From Acaryochloris sp. CCMEE 5410 (GTDB lineage Bacteria; Cyanobacteriota; Cyanobacteriia; Thermosynechococcales; Thermosynechococcaceae): a stretch of DNA of 64,000 nt. Positions 9,945 through 19,416 of this stretch are shown one piece after another. The number at the start of each line of letters is the position of its first letter. The first letter of the stretch is position 1. The DNA lies in assembly GCF_000238775.2 (NCBI RefSeq), contig NZ_AFEJ02000001.1:4216001-4280000 (forward strand), written 5' to 3'. The position numbers were made by a program, and so were the translations under genes. The notes beneath the pieces are model-generated. The model was not told the origin of the DNA and searched no databases. It was given only the letters and a program-made list of their open reading frames with translations.

Positions 9945-10808
9945 ATGAGTAAGGTTTGGGAAATCGATTTTTATTCGCGCCCCATTTTAGACGAGCAACA
10001 AAAAAAAATTTGGGAACTATTGGTTTGTGATTCTCAGCGAAACTTTGAGTTCACCAAAGTCTGCTCAGGTTCGCAGGCCAATGCCCGTTGGCTACAAGAA
10101 GCATTAGCTGAGGCGTTACCCCTATGGCGTCAGCAAGGGAATTATGGTGAGCAAGACTTTCCAGAAAGAATTCGCTTTTTTCGGCGTTCGATGAAAAGTA
10201 TCATTCCGCGGGCTTGTGAAGCGTTGGAGATCCCAGCCCAGCCGAGTCGGAGAACATTTGGGGTGTATCAGTGGCTTTGCGAACGGGAGCAGACTGTATA
10301 CCCTCAGCATCCGGGGTATCAACCCATGATGGCTGCGCCCATGACCTTTGAACCTACCTTGCCGAAGCCTTTACCAGATGCTCTGCAAGGAGAGGGTTGG
10401 CGGCTTGTGACGCTTCAACTCAGTGCATTTGAAGATATGGATGAGTGGGATATTGCTTTTGGCGCTAAAATTCCATTGGCGCAGCTGAATCTACCGCCAG
10501 AGACTGCAATTCCTGGACTCCTGATTTTCTCGGAGCGCTCTACGCCCTTGGCAGGGTGGATGTCGGGTTTAGAATTAGCCTGCCTGAAACTGGAAATGGA
10601 TCCTAAACCTCAATTGCTTCTAGAAACAGGACTTAGCGATCGCTGGGTGATTGCCTATCTGAATGATGATCCCCTGGTAGCTGAAATTCAGGACTTTGAA
10701 AAAACTAAGCAGGCTGCCCAGCAAATTCATTTTGTGGCTGTGCAATCTTCGCCTGAATCTGAACAATTTGCCGGGTTCTGGTTAATGCAAGAAATAATGG
10801 CTGCTTAA
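9945..10808 (+). CDS. Tab2/Atab2-family RNA-binding protein
   Basis: The 287-residue protein starts MSKVWEIDFYSRPI, the hallmark opening of the Tab2/Atab2 (DUF1092) family. In chloroplasts the family promotes translation of photosystem I mRNA; cyanobacterial members are assumed to act in photosystem expression. It is soluble, without a signal peptide. The C-terminal part carries a second conserved block (GLSDRWVIAYLNDD) and the terminal GFWLMQE. I prefer the ATG at 9945; an in-frame TTG at 9933 adds only four residues. It runs divergently from the frameshifted amt copy, with the NtcA box lying between them. Confidence 0.88.
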   Translation: MSKVWEIDFYSRPILDEQQKKIWELLVCDSQRNFEFTKVCSGSQANARWLQEALAEALPLWRQQGNYGEQDFPERIRFFRRSMKSIIPRACEALEIPAQPSRRTFGVYQWLCEREQTVYPQHPGYQPMMAAPMTFEPTLPKPLPDALQGEGWRLVTLQLSAFEDMDEWDIAFGAKIPLAQLNLPPETAIPGLLIFSERSTPLAGWMSGLELACLKLEMDPKPQLLLETGLSDRWVIAYLNDDPLVAEIQDFEKTKQAAQQIHFVAVQSSPESEQFAGFWLMQEIMAA

Positions 10809-10873
10809 TGCGGGGTTCTAGCTTCATCTTGTGAAAGTTAGGTCAAATCTGTAGACAGTTCTCCAGGTTGGCT

Positions 10874-11878
10874 TTAGGCACCTAGAGCTAGCCATCGTTT
10901 CTGAAGCGTATTCAGGCTAAGATAGGCCAACTTGGGAGAAAAATCTGATCTGAGTAGCCCACCATGGGGCCAGAAGCCGTCATCCGCTAGATCCCACCAC
11001 GTCACGGCTTGGATATAAGATTTGCTGTAGCACAGGGTATAGGACTGTTCGACCCAGTCGGCTTGGATATTTTTATTCCAAGGAGCATGCCAGAGCACGG
11101 GTGGATCTGGGCAAGGGGTATTCTCAGCCCGAGTGGTATTGGAAGAAACCTCTAACTCTGTGATGTGAATCGGTGTACCGAGCTGGCTAAATCGCTCTAA
11201 GAGTCGGTTGACTTCAAACATGTCCTGATTGGGGTAATACAGCTGCATACCGATAATTTCAAACGGGATATCATTCTCAAGACAGGTTTGTAGATATTGA
11301 TAGGCACTGTGTAATGGGGGTTGGCGGGGACCCTTGGGAATATATTCGGCCCACTGACAGCAGGTGTTTCGCTTTGTGATAGCCTTCGACCGTTGCTAGA
11401 GAAGCGAATTGAGTCATCTCTCGCTGGTGTTCTGCAGAGAAATTGAGGGTATTGGCCCAGTCCGTACCCGATGAATCCGAGACTCAGCACAGGCCAAATT
11501 CAAATTCAGAGGAAAGTCTGCTGGTGTATAGCCTCGGCCTTGGTTGTCGGCATAAAGGGCAACTTTACCAAACCCTTTAACCGCCAGATAGAGAACAATT
11601 GCAAACGGAACAGGGGGGGGTGTGGTCCACAATACACCCGAGTCTACTTGACGGGGAGGATTGGGCATGGGTTCATCCCCTAAGGTGAGGAAAAACGTTT
11701 GGTTGAAGACTTTAGCAGGCATGGGTTTGCCCGTAGATGTCCATGCCTGCAGCTTGATCCGATTCGTAAGGGCGGGAACCTTGGCCTTAGATTGTTCAGA
11801 GCGTGAAGCGCCCAAGGTGAGGAGTGCTGCTGTTCCGCCAGTTAGCGTTAAAAATTGCCGTCGATCGATTGCCGCCAT
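10874..11878 (-). pseudogene. GH10 endo-1,4-beta-xylanase-like gene, decayed
   Basis: The N-terminus has a Tat-type signal (DRRQFLTLTGG) and a beta-rich domain. Near 11460-11490 sequence resembling GH10 (TDWANTLNFS, ATVEGYHKAKH) appears in another frame. Near 11355 the frame returns to the original for QWAEYIPKGPR, QLYYPNQDMFE and HITELEV, the last holding the GH10 nucleophile Glu. At 335 codons the gene is short for the family: the part of the barrel expected before TDWANTLN, with the acid/base region, seems missing. At least two frameshifts plus an internal deletion make this a pseudogene of a secreted glycosidase. Confidence 0.85.
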
Positions 11879-11955
11879 GCAGGGTCCCCCATTTTGAGTT
11901 GTCAGCTAAAGTTAGCGATCCGGGTAATCTGACTGCAAGGTACCCAATATTTGTA

Positions 11956-14559
11956 ATGGCCATATCCTCAGACTCACAATTTGATGATCTGAACCCCTCT
12001 TCTGCGGATACAGCGGCGGCTACCTCGCCGCGATCGCTCCTCGGTATTCTCTGTCTAGGGCTATATTTTTTGTTCACGCTAATGCCTGATAGTCACAGCA
12101 TTATGGCGGCGTGGCCCTGGGTGTTGGTGTGGCAATTGACCTGGCTGTGTCCCGTGCTCTGGCTAGTGGGACAGCTTTGGCAGCGTTCACCGATCCCTCG
12201 TTTACAGCAAGGTCTAGATTGGCTCGCTGCATTGACCGTGGTGGGGTTGCTGCTATCGGCCTTCTTGGCTAGATTCCCCAACCAGGCGCGTTGGTACACG
12301 GGGGCTGCCCTGGGTGGCATAGCCGCCATCTACTGCGTCAATGCCTGGGCACGAACGCCCCTTCGCCGTCAACAATTACTGGTGACCCAAGGCATCGTGA
12401 GTGCGGGGTTGATTGTCACCAGTCTTGGCCTTTGGGTGAGTCAGACCTTATTGCCAGAGCTGAATCGCCTCCAGTCGCTGCAAAAATTAGGGGTGCAAGC
12501 TAGCTATAACTTCTCAACTCTAGAACTGCGAAATTGGGCTCCCTTTGGTCATCAAAACTATGTGGCTGGCTATTTAGTGCTAGCTCTGCCGCTTTTACTG
12601 GGTTTGGGATTGACCCATCTGCGTTGGCGATGGTGGTGGTTTGGCTGTTTGGGGCTGGGTCTCATTGATCTGTACACCACTAGCTCTAGAGGTGGTTGGT
12701 TAGGGCTTTTGGTTGCCGGTGTGTATTTGGGATTGGTCCTCTTTCGTCAACAGGGATTGAACCGTCGCTGGTTAATGGGCGGAATTGGCATTGTTTTCGT
12801 CTTAGTATTCGCCAACAATCGCCTTAGCAGTCAAATCAGTAATTTTTTGCAAGGCCGTTCCGGTGGAGATATGGCCTATCGACTGATTACTCATGTGGCC
12901 GGTTGGAACATGGGACTGCAACAACCTGTGACGGGAATGGGCGCAGGAAGTGTGCCTTTGGCCTATCAAGCCTATCGACCTCACTGGGCAGGCTTAGAAG
13001 CCGAACATGCCTATCAATTACATGGAACCTTGCCACAAATTTGGGCCGAGCTGGGTTTGGCAGGAATGGTTCCTTTTGTCCTTTTGCTGGGGTGGCTAAT
13101 TTGGCAAGGGGGGCGATACATGACCCAAGCCACAGCCAATCTCTTGCCCCAAAGTTTGTTCGCTGGCCTTTTAGGATACAGTCTCGTTTCTCTGACAGAT
13201 TATCAGTTAGACAATATTGGCATTAGTGGTTTTATTATTATTAGTCTCGGTTGCCTCGCTGGCTTTATGAGGCCTACCAAGGAAGTAACCCAAGTCAAAG
13301 CGCCATCTGATAAGCGTAGTAAATCAATCGCAGGTGTCCTGCTTGGCGTTGTTCTAGCCTTTGGAATATCGGTTGCCCCCATCCATGCTGCTTGGCAGGT
13401 GTCTCACCAAGGATTTGCTGCTTTAGATCAGCAAGAGATCGAGCGATTCCGCCTGCACTTGGCAGATGCTCAAGCCAAGGCCCCGTGGGAACCCTATTAT
13501 TCCTACCAATTGGGATGGAACTTAGGAGAAATGGGATTAAAAACCCAGGATCCTAAGTTCCGAAGTTACCTAATTCAAACTGCAACTCAGCACTTTATCC
13601 AAGGTAATCAGGCCGCTCCAGATCAAGAGTTTGGCCATACTAACTTAGGGTGGCTATATCTGCAGACAGATCCACGGCAAGCGACCCAGGAGTTTGCCCG
13701 GTCGGCAGAACTGGTGCCTGCAAAACGAGGGGTCTTTTTTGGGCTGGGTCTCAGTTTAATCGGTCAGGGCCAAACCGATCTTGCTGTGCAAGCCATGACC
13801 TTAGAATGTCTGCGCAATCCTATCTGGATTACGAGTCCGGCGTGGAAGTCACCCCCCTTGCAATCTATCTATGAAAAGGTTCTTGCGAACTTAGGACAAA
13901 CCTATGACCAATTGTTGCAGGGACATCAGCATTTAGATGATCTCAATACCCATCTCCATAAAGGTAGAGGCAGTTTGGAATGGTGGCGTGGCAACTTCGA
14001 AGCGGCCCAAGCCGATCTCGACACCTATGGTAGCCCCCTCAGTCGAGCTTTGGTAGAGGTGGCTCAAAGTCAGCCAGGGGAACCTATTCAAGTTTCTCCA
14101 GAATTATCAAATGCCTCTCGCTATATCCTGCAAGCTTGGGCCATGCCGGATCAACGATCGTCTTTGTTGGCTAAAGCCTGGTTAAGGGGAATGGGGACCG
14201 ATAAAACAGAGCAACTGGTGAAAGTTACCTTAGACAGCATGCAGCAGGCCCAAACGTTTCAGGAATGGTTGCAAGACTATCCCATCGTGCGGAAATATCA
14301 TCGACAACGGGCCGGTTTTGGGGTGTTGAGTCGTCATACTGATGGTCCTAATCCGACAGACTTTTTTCAGGTCATCGATAATGTAGTTATGACTGAAATT
14401 TTTAGTGACATGATGCCTGTGCCTGAATATTTTCCTGATTTAGATCGAACCCTAAAAGAGCGCCGTAGTGCTTTGTTATCAGAGGTTAAAGCCTTATCAG
14501 AGAATGCTATGCTGACCTCATCGCTGATGCAAAGTGGTGCAATGGATAGAACCCACTAA
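11956..14559 (+). CDS. O-antigen ligase/polymerase-like membrane protein with TPR tail
   Basis: The 867-residue protein has about 12 membrane helices over residues 25-480 and a soluble C-terminal half with TPR-like repeats. The membrane part carries Wzy/WaaL (O-antigen ligase) features: GHQNYVAGYL, TSSRGGWLGLL and the long periplasmic loop before EHAYQLHGTLPQIWAELG. Such proteins join or polymerise surface polysaccharide on the periplasmic side; relatives were once annotated as IctB-like bicarbonate transporters. I chose ATG 11956 (MAISSDSQFDD) because earlier starts would overlap the divergent GH10 remnant. The substrate is not predictable, and no glycosyltransferase genes are adjacent. Confidence 0.85.
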   Translation: MAISSDSQFDDLNPSSADTAAATSPRSLLGILCLGLYFLFTLMPDSHSIMAAWPWVLVWQLTWLCPVLWLVGQLWQRSPIPRLQQGLDWLAALTVVGLLLSAFLARFPNQARWYTGAALGGIAAIYCVNAWARTPLRRQQLLVTQGIVSAGLIVTSLGLWVSQTLLPELNRLQSLQKLGVQASYNFSTLELRNWAPFGHQNYVAGYLVLALPLLLGLGLTHLRWRWWWFGCLGLGLIDLYTTSSRGGWLGLLVAGVYLGLVLFRQQGLNRRWLMGGIGIVFVLVFANNRLSSQISNFLQGRSGGDMAYRLITHVAGWNMGLQQPVTGMGAGSVPLAYQAYRPHWAGLEAEHAYQLHGTLPQIWAELGLAGMVPFVLLLGWLIWQGGRYMTQATANLLPQSLFAGLLGYSLVSLTDYQLDNIGISGFIIISLGCLAGFMRPTKEVTQVKAPSDKRSKSIAGVLLGVVLAFGISVAPIHAAWQVSHQGFAALDQQEIERFRLHLADAQAKAPWEPYYSYQLGWNLGEMGLKTQDPKFRSYLIQTATQHFIQGNQAAPDQEFGHTNLGWLYLQTDPRQATQEFARSAELVPAKRGVFFGLGLSLIGQGQTDLAVQAMTLECLRNPIWITSPAWKSPPLQSIYEKVLANLGQTYDQLLQGHQHLDDLNTHLHKGRGSLEWWRGNFEAAQADLDTYGSPLSRALVEVAQSQPGEPIQVSPELSNASRYILQAWAMPDQRSSLLAKAWLRGMGTDKTEQLVKVTLDSMQQAQTFQEWLQDYPIVRKYHRQRAGFGVLSRHTDGPNPTDFFQVIDNVVMTEIFSDMMPVPEYFPDLDRTLKERRSALLSEVKALSENAMLTSSLMQSGAMDRTH

Positions 14560-14619
14560 TGTTCTGTTGCACCCTGTCAATCTAGTTTTTAATTGCGCTT
14601 TTCTTCGGAGAATAACCCT

Positions 14620-14925
14620 ATGAGTGAACCCAGCGATCAGGTCCCTATGAAAGATGCTACCCCTAGCGATCCCACTCGGGTTGAGGAATTTAAACTCAGC
14701 AGTGGCTCAGTGATAGACAAAGTAAAAGAGCTGGTCAAAAAAGGCAATGTCCGCAAAATCATTATTAAAACGGACGCCGGACGTTCGTTAGTGGAGATTC
14801 CCCTGTCTGTCGGCGTGGGGGTGGGTGCTGTTGGGATCATCACTGCCCCGTTATTAACTGTTTTGGGTGTTGTGGGAGTTTTTGCAGCACGTCTTACTAT
14901 TGTTATAGAAAAATCCCTGGAATAG
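14620..14925 (+). CDS. DUF4342 domain protein, 101 aa
   Basis: This small protein has a polar N-terminal third, a predicted helix (SSGSVIDKVKELVKKGNVRK) and a Gly/Val-rich hydrophobic segment over residues 60-95, the layout of DUF4342 proteins of unknown function. The start at 14620 has GGAG nine bases upstream; an earlier in-frame ATG at 14593 lacks this. It sits 60 bases after the O-antigen-ligase-like gene and 12 bases before the next gene, so co-transcription is likely. It may be membrane-associated. Confidence 0.75.
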   Translation: MSEPSDQVPMKDATPSDPTRVEEFKLSSGSVIDKVKELVKKGNVRKIIIKTDAGRSLVEIPLSVGVGVGAVGIITAPLLTVLGVVGVFAARLTIVIEKSLE

Positions 14926-14937
14926 TTAAGGACTGGA

Positions 14938-15378
14938 ATGGAATTTCAAACGCAAGCTCAGCAGGAGTGCCACACCAAAGTTGCCAGCTGGATGGATGAA
15001 CTCTTTGAGGACATCCCTTGGGAGAAACTAGATGACCCAGGTTTTGGTCTGTTTATGGGGTCAGCATGGGTAGAGGTACGTGTTTTTCCTTGGCAAGAAG
15101 ATAGCGTGATCAATATTCGCTCTACTGTCGTATCCGGAGCCAATATGGCTGCTGACTTGCAATCCCATCTATTGCGTGAAAATGCAGAAATGCGGTTTGG
15201 CGCATTTTCCGTGAATGATGCGGGTGACATCCTATTTGAACATACGATTGTGGGGTCAACTTGCGATCCCAATGAGCTAGAAGCCTCCGTGCATGCGGTC
15301 TTGGCTGCTGCGGATAATTACGATGATCAGATTGTTCAACGCTGGGGTGGAGAGCGAGCGTTGGATCGGAATCCTTAA
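14938..15378 (+). CDS. YbjN/CesT-like small protein, 146 aa
   Basis: A soluble acidic protein with alternating strands and helices. The sequence FGLFMGSAWVEVRVFPW followed by DILFEHTIVGS resembles the fold shared by YbjN-domain proteins and type III secretion chaperone-like proteins. Cyanobacterial members have no settled function. It follows the DUF4342 gene by 12 bases, probably in one transcript. The family assignment rests on overall pattern, not a catalytic motif. Confidence 0.65.
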   Translation: MEFQTQAQQECHTKVASWMDELFEDIPWEKLDDPGFGLFMGSAWVEVRVFPWQEDSVINIRSTVVSGANMAADLQSHLLRENAEMRFGAFSVNDAGDILFEHTIVGSTCDPNELEASVHAVLAAADNYDDQIVQRWGGERALDRNP

Positions 15379-15469
15379 AGATAGCTCCCCAAAACAGTGT
15401 GGCCAATATTTAATGCTGTGAAGGCTTCAGATATTGGCTACAACAACTGATAGGTATGGGAATGAGAGA

Positions 15470-16144
15470 ATGAACCTGTTGACCAAAAGACTCCTGATTG
15501 CTGGGATTTTTTTGGTAGTTTGTGTGGGTATTTATGGTGTTTTCCGCAAACTGGGCTTAATTTTTCCCTTAACTCATGTCCCTGACCTTTTATGTGGTAA
15601 CCAGTGTGCGCCTAAGCGATTACATCGGCCACCTGTGGGCAATCGCCTGATCAATGGAAATCAGGCGATCGCAACAATAACGAATCGCTCTACCCTCGAT
15701 TCTGAAAAACTCACCCTTCTGATCGAAAAATCTAAATTTAGGCTGACAGTTTACTACGACCAAAAACCGCTCAAATCCTATCCAGTAGTATTGGGGAGTG
15801 TACCGACGGGAGACAAGTTACGAGAAGGCGATCGCAAAACCCCCGAAGGTTTGTTTCAACTCCAAGATAAATATCCCCATCCCAGCTGGTCAAAATTTCT
15901 CTGGTTGAATTATCCAACGGCTGATTCTTGGCGCAAGCATCTAGACGCCAAACGCCAGGGCACAATCAAGGCTAGTGATACTGTGGGCAGTGCAATTGGG
16001 ATTCATGGGGTACCCAGAGGCTCCGATCATTTAATCGATCAGCGGCAAAACTGGACTTGGGGCTGTATCGCGCTCAAGAATAAAGATGTGGATGAGCTTT
16101 ATGGGATTGTGAGCAAGGGGACTTGGATTGAAATTTTGCCCTAG
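15470..16144 (+). CDS. L,D-transpeptidase (YkuD domain)
   Basis: The 224-residue protein has an N-terminal membrane anchor (about residues 7-26) and a C-terminal YkuD domain in the periplasm. The catalytic signature is present: HGVPRG followed by TWGCIAL with Cys199 as nucleophile. Such enzymes form 3-3 peptidoglycan cross-links or attach proteins to peptidoglycan. I chose the ATG at 15470 (MNLLTKRLL) over an in-frame TTG at 15434 because it places the membrane helix at the very N-terminus. Confidence 0.92.
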   Translation: MNLLTKRLLIAGIFLVVCVGIYGVFRKLGLIFPLTHVPDLLCGNQCAPKRLHRPPVGNRLINGNQAIATITNRSTLDSEKLTLLIEKSKFRLTVYYDQKPLKSYPVVLGSVPTGDKLREGDRKTPEGLFQLQDKYPHPSWSKFLWLNYPTADSWRKHLDAKRQGTIKASDTVGSAIGIHGVPRGSDHLIDQRQNWTWGCIALKNKDVDELYGIVSKGTWIEILP

Positions 16145-16328
16145 TGCTGATCCCTGGCGCTGTAGTACTGAGCAGGATTGTGCTGTAAGAGATTAGCCCG
16201 GTGTTGTATCCCTGTCCTGCGGCCTTGCTGATAACCACAGGAAAGTAATTTTAGGTGTGAAGTAAGGATTTATTAGGTGTCTTAGGTGAAATTATCAGGA
16301 TGATATGGACTGGTATGGGATGTCTCGG

Positions 16329-17993
16329 TTATTTACCCAATTCTGCTAGGCGCTTATCTAACAGCATGAGAAAAGGCTTGATTTGGTCTTGATTGGGGGT
16401 GTAGTAGAGGTTGGCATTGCCCCGATCTGTATCTTCCCAAAACTTGGGTTGAGATGCCCGTAAGCGATCGCAAGTTTTCTCGATCCGCTGCCGAAAGGCT
16501 TTATCCCCCAAAACGGCAATATCATCCAAAATATCGGCAATGATACAGTCTACAAAGTCATACTTTTGCTCTTTGAGATAAAACAGGGCTAGACAAATTT
16601 GCAAGGTGCGTACCCCACTATTAAGATGAGGCTGATTGGAATTATCGGTTTCAATCTCAGGGGGACGATCCACCAGCAGCATCTCGCCGAGCAGCTGTTT
16701 TTGAATCTCTTCAGACCATTGTTGTTGATGGACTAGCACCAAGATTTTTTTCATCTCTGCTGCCACCACATCCACAATGAAATACATGGCAGAACTACTC
16801 CGACCATAACCATAGGCTTCATTCCCATACAGACGCAGGTAATAGAAGCTCTGCCAGGAATGGTGAAGACGGTGGTGGGTGACGAGGTTCTCAATAAAAG
16901 CCCGATAGTGAAAGGCCAAATTATAGAGATTGCGGGCCTCATTATGTTTGACCCCATGTTTCAGGGCAAACCGGAACATGGTGTTAAAGCGGACAATAAT
17001 CACTTCTAAGAGCTGATCATCTTTCAGTTCGATCGCTTTTAAGCCAATATTGCTCATCTCTGAAGCACAGAGGGACGCTAAATCAAATTCCGAATCATCC
17101 AAGAGATGGACATAGATATTTCCCAAGAGGCGAAAGCATTTCTGCTCATAAAAGGTTTTGCTTCGTTCTAGATCCTCGAATTGATCAATCAGGGTTTTGA
17201 AGGAAATATCTGAGCAGACCGTATGACCGACTCTGAAGAACTTGGGATTAATATGGGGCTTTGTGGTGATATAAGTCTGAATCATCAGACTTATATTTTG
17301 AATGGCTTGGGCCTTGGGTTCCTTGAAGGTCAGGTATTCCAGCAAATTTCCTAACTGGTTCAAAGACTCTAACAGGCGGTGCTGACATTCTTCTCGATAG
17401 GCATTGTTGTGGAGGAGTCGGTTGACGGAAGATCGCTGTAATTTGTGAATATTAGCGATATGGGTATCAACAATCTTGCGGATCACCGTAATTGGCTGAA
17501 TGCTTTTGAGAACATAGAAAATATAGGGAAATGCAATGATGATCGACCCCGGTAAAAAGATATAGAGGTTGAGCATCAGGCTGGCGGGCCTGATGCTGGC
17601 TGTATCTTGGTAATACTTGATCAGAAGAGCATGGCTGCCACCGATCATCAGGAACCAAATGTAGGCTAAGCTCACCCAATCCCGCATGTAGAGTTCCGCA
17701 ATTTTGGGAATGGTTTGGGCGGCGACGGAGATGGCAATCACCAAGGTCCCTAAGGTTAGGGCAATGAGGGATAGCCATACTTCGGGAGCAAAGGCAATAT
17801 CGAGGGTTTCTAAAAAATTAGGATAAACTTGCCAGATTTGTTCTAGGGTTTGTCTGGACAGGGTAAATAGACGGGTGCAGATGATATCGATGGAGATAAA
17901 TCCTGCTAGCACCGTCAGAAACGACAATAGGGAACGGTGCTTAGACCCGAGGGCAATGATTCGATGCAGCAGATAAAGGACTTTTAGATCCAC
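16329..17993 (-). CDS. Multi-pass membrane protein, possibly DUF2254-like, 554 aa
   Basis: Four membrane helices lie in the first about 170 residues (20-40, 70-92, 105-125, 145-165), followed by a long helical cytoplasmic domain. This resembles DUF2254 predicted membrane proteins but no decisive motif is visible. The start is GTG at 17993, preceded by AAAGGAG. Upstream lies an unusual 230-base structured leader with a small ORF on the same strand (18154-18225). Function is unknown. Confidence 0.7.
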   Translation of the reverse strand: MDLKVLYLLHRIIALGSKHRSLLSFLTVLAGFISIDIICTRLFTLSRQTLEQIWQVYPNFLETLDIAFAPEVWLSLIALTLGTLVIAISVAAQTIPKIAELYMRDWVSLAYIWFLMIGGSHALLIKYYQDTASIRPASLMLNLYIFLPGSIIIAFPYIFYVLKSIQPITVIRKIVDTHIANIHKLQRSSVNRLLHNNAYREECQHRLLESLNQLGNLLEYLTFKEPKAQAIQNISLMIQTYITTKPHINPKFFRVGHTVCSDISFKTLIDQFEDLERSKTFYEQKCFRLLGNIYVHLLDDSEFDLASLCASEMSNIGLKAIELKDDQLLEVIIVRFNTMFRFALKHGVKHNEARNLYNLAFHYRAFIENLVTHHRLHHSWQSFYYLRLYGNEAYGYGRSSSAMYFIVDVVAAEMKKILVLVHQQQWSEEIQKQLLGEMLLVDRPPEIETDNSNQPHLNSGVRTLQICLALFYLKEQKYDFVDCIIADILDDIAVLGDKAFRQRIEKTCDRLRASQPKFWEDTDRGNANLYYTPNQDQIKPFLMLLDKRLAELGK

Positions 17994-18023
17994 AGGTCAG
18001 CGGAGTCTCCTTTAAACGACTAT

Positions 18024-18084
18024 CCGCTCCCAATCGGAACAAACTGGTTAGCTGAGCTAGGTCAATCTGTTGAATTGGGAGCGG
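18024..18084 (-). promoter_or_regulatory. Leader stem-loop before the membrane protein gene
   Basis: Arms 18024-18034 (CCGCTCCCAAT) and 18074-18084 are perfect 11-bp inverted repeats enclosing 39 bases. The enclosed segment 18055-18063 is exactly complementary to 18180-18188 within the upstream small ORF, and a further hairpin (18136-18141 with 18145-18150) lies between. The layout resembles a translation- or ligand-controlled leader, but no known riboswitch class is recognised. Confidence 0.5.
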
Positions 18085-18153
18085 TCTAGCGGATCATTCA
18101 AGTTAAAGTCTGACTGCCGAAAGAACTCCGACATGAACTACTAGGTAGTTGAT

Positions 18154-18225
18154 TCAGAGAACAGTCTCGGCGCACAGCCGACCTAGCTTAACTTGATGAC
18201 CCTGCATTTTACTACTATCTTGCAT
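18154..18225 (-). CDS. Candidate 23-codon leader ORF with ideal Shine-Dalgarno
   Basis: An ATG at 18225 is preceded by AAGGAGGTGAT, an uninterrupted match to the 16S rRNA 3' end, ending four bases before the ATG. The predicted peptide starts MQDSSKMQGHQVKLGR and ends at TGA (18154-18156). It is followed by several inverted repeats and then, about 160 bases on, the membrane protein gene on the same strand. This could be a real small protein or a regulatory leader peptide. No family is recognised. Confidence 0.5.
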   Translation of the reverse strand: MQDSSKMQGHQVKLGRLCAETVL

Positions 18226-18339
18226 GGGCATCACCTCCTTAATCCCTGGACGGTTTATTCTCAAACACATCAAGTGTGGAATGCTCTAAAGATAGCACAT
18301 CTATTCCAGAGTGCAACGGTCAAAGCCTTAAACGATGGG

Positions 18340-19416
18340 TTAGGACGAAAATTGCAGCCAAGCTAAGCGAGTACCGGGATAAAAGTGAGCCAAAATTTGC
18401 TGGTAGTTATATTGTCGTTGCGCCAATTGATTGGCACCGTTTTGGCTCATGCCAAACCCTTTGTGGACTTCTTGTACGATTTGATCCGAGGCGGCATAGA
18501 GGGATTCCACCACTGCGCCGTTGTGGGAAAGGACAATACCTGCTGTGTCTTCAACTGCAGCTAAAGTAGAGCCGGTTTCGGTTTCGATACCTTTATAAGC
18601 TTGCCATCGTTGAGTATCGCCTAGATCAAATAATGGGTTAGCTGGACGCGCAATATGGGCTAAAGCATAGGAGCGGGCGGCAATTGCCTGGGATTTAAGA
18701 GCTTCTAAAGGCCATGAGGCTGGCATCTCTGAACCCACAACGCTGTAAAGGTAGGACTCCATATCGAGATGGTTGACCCCTGTGAGTTTGCCGTTATTGG
18801 CTACCACCTGAATAGCACCTCGATACCACCGACCGGATACATAAACCAAGCCTGTGTCTGATTCAGGCTTAATCCAAACTACGTTAGGGGCGCTCTGAGC
18901 ACCAATCCGCATCTGTCCGCTCTGGGCCATAAAGTTTTCGGCAGCGGAGGGCACAAGCTTTTTGACCGCCTGACCTTGCTGATCCACCACTGTAGCGGGG
19001 GTGGAAGAGCCAATCACTAAGTAGGGAGATTGCTGTGCGATCGCAACTCGAATCGGAACTCGGGGAGACGCTTGAGTAGGTTTGGGGGGCAAAGCCAGTG
19101 CCTCAGCCTGAGTGGCCTGATAAGAAGAAGCCTTACTGGTTGGTTCTGAGAAAGGCGTAGTAGCAGGCTTGGTCTTCGTAGGAGCTGGACGCTGGATATC
19201 CGAACTCGGTGCCGGTTGTGTCGGCACTAGAGTCGTTAACTCTGGTGCGGGAATAACAGGGGTTGAAGGTCTGACGGGCTGAACCCTGGATGTTGATTGG
19301 ACTGTTGTTTGACGATCACAGCCACTGACAATGAGCCCTCCAAGACTGATGGTCAGCAATAGAACAGCACGGGAGACAGAGCTGAACCCAAAAATCTTTG
19401 ATTGAGGGCAAAACAT
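18340..19416 (-). CDS. SpoIID/LytB-domain lipoprotein
   Basis: The 358-residue protein has an N-terminal signal with a lipobox-like LIVSGC, so it is probably lipid-anchored. Residues 40-115 form a Pro/Thr/Ser-rich linker. The C-terminal SpoIID-type domain contains YLYSVVGSEMPASWPLEALKSQAIAARSYAL, broken here as YLYSVVGSEMP then WPLEALKSQAIAARSYA, and GFGMSQNGANQLA. SpoIID proteins cleave or remodel peptidoglycan glycan strands after peptide removal. The family block containing the catalytic Glu (GSEMP) is intact. It lies alone, divergent from the next gene. Confidence 0.88.
   Translation of the reverse strand: MFCPQSKIFGFSSVSRAVLLLTISLGGLIVSGCDRQTTVQSTSRVQPVRPSTPVIPAPELTTLVPTQPAPSSDIQRPAPTKTKPATTPFSEPTSKASSYQATQAEALALPPKPTQASPRVPIRVAIAQQSPYLVIGSSTPATVVDQQGQAVKKLVPSAAENFMAQSGQMRIGAQSAPNVVWIKPESDTGLVYVSGRWYRGAIQVVANNGKLTGVNHLDMESYLYSVVGSEMPASWPLEALKSQAIAARSYALAHIARPANPLFDLGDTQRWQAYKGIETETGSTLAAVEDTAGIVLSHNGAVVESLYAASDQIVQEVHKGFGMSQNGANQLAQRQYNYQQILAHFYPGTRLAWLQFSS

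Noticed and set aside
15402-15438. GCCAATAT/ATATTGGC inverted repeat between YbjN-like and L,D-transpeptidase genes
   Set aside because: Only 8 bp, A/T-rich, with a 21-base loop and no T tract; too weak to call a terminator.
16249-16261. TTTTAGGTGTGAA shared with the terminator at 51972
   Set aside because: A 13-base match without the partner arm; probably coincidence, not a dispersed repeat family.
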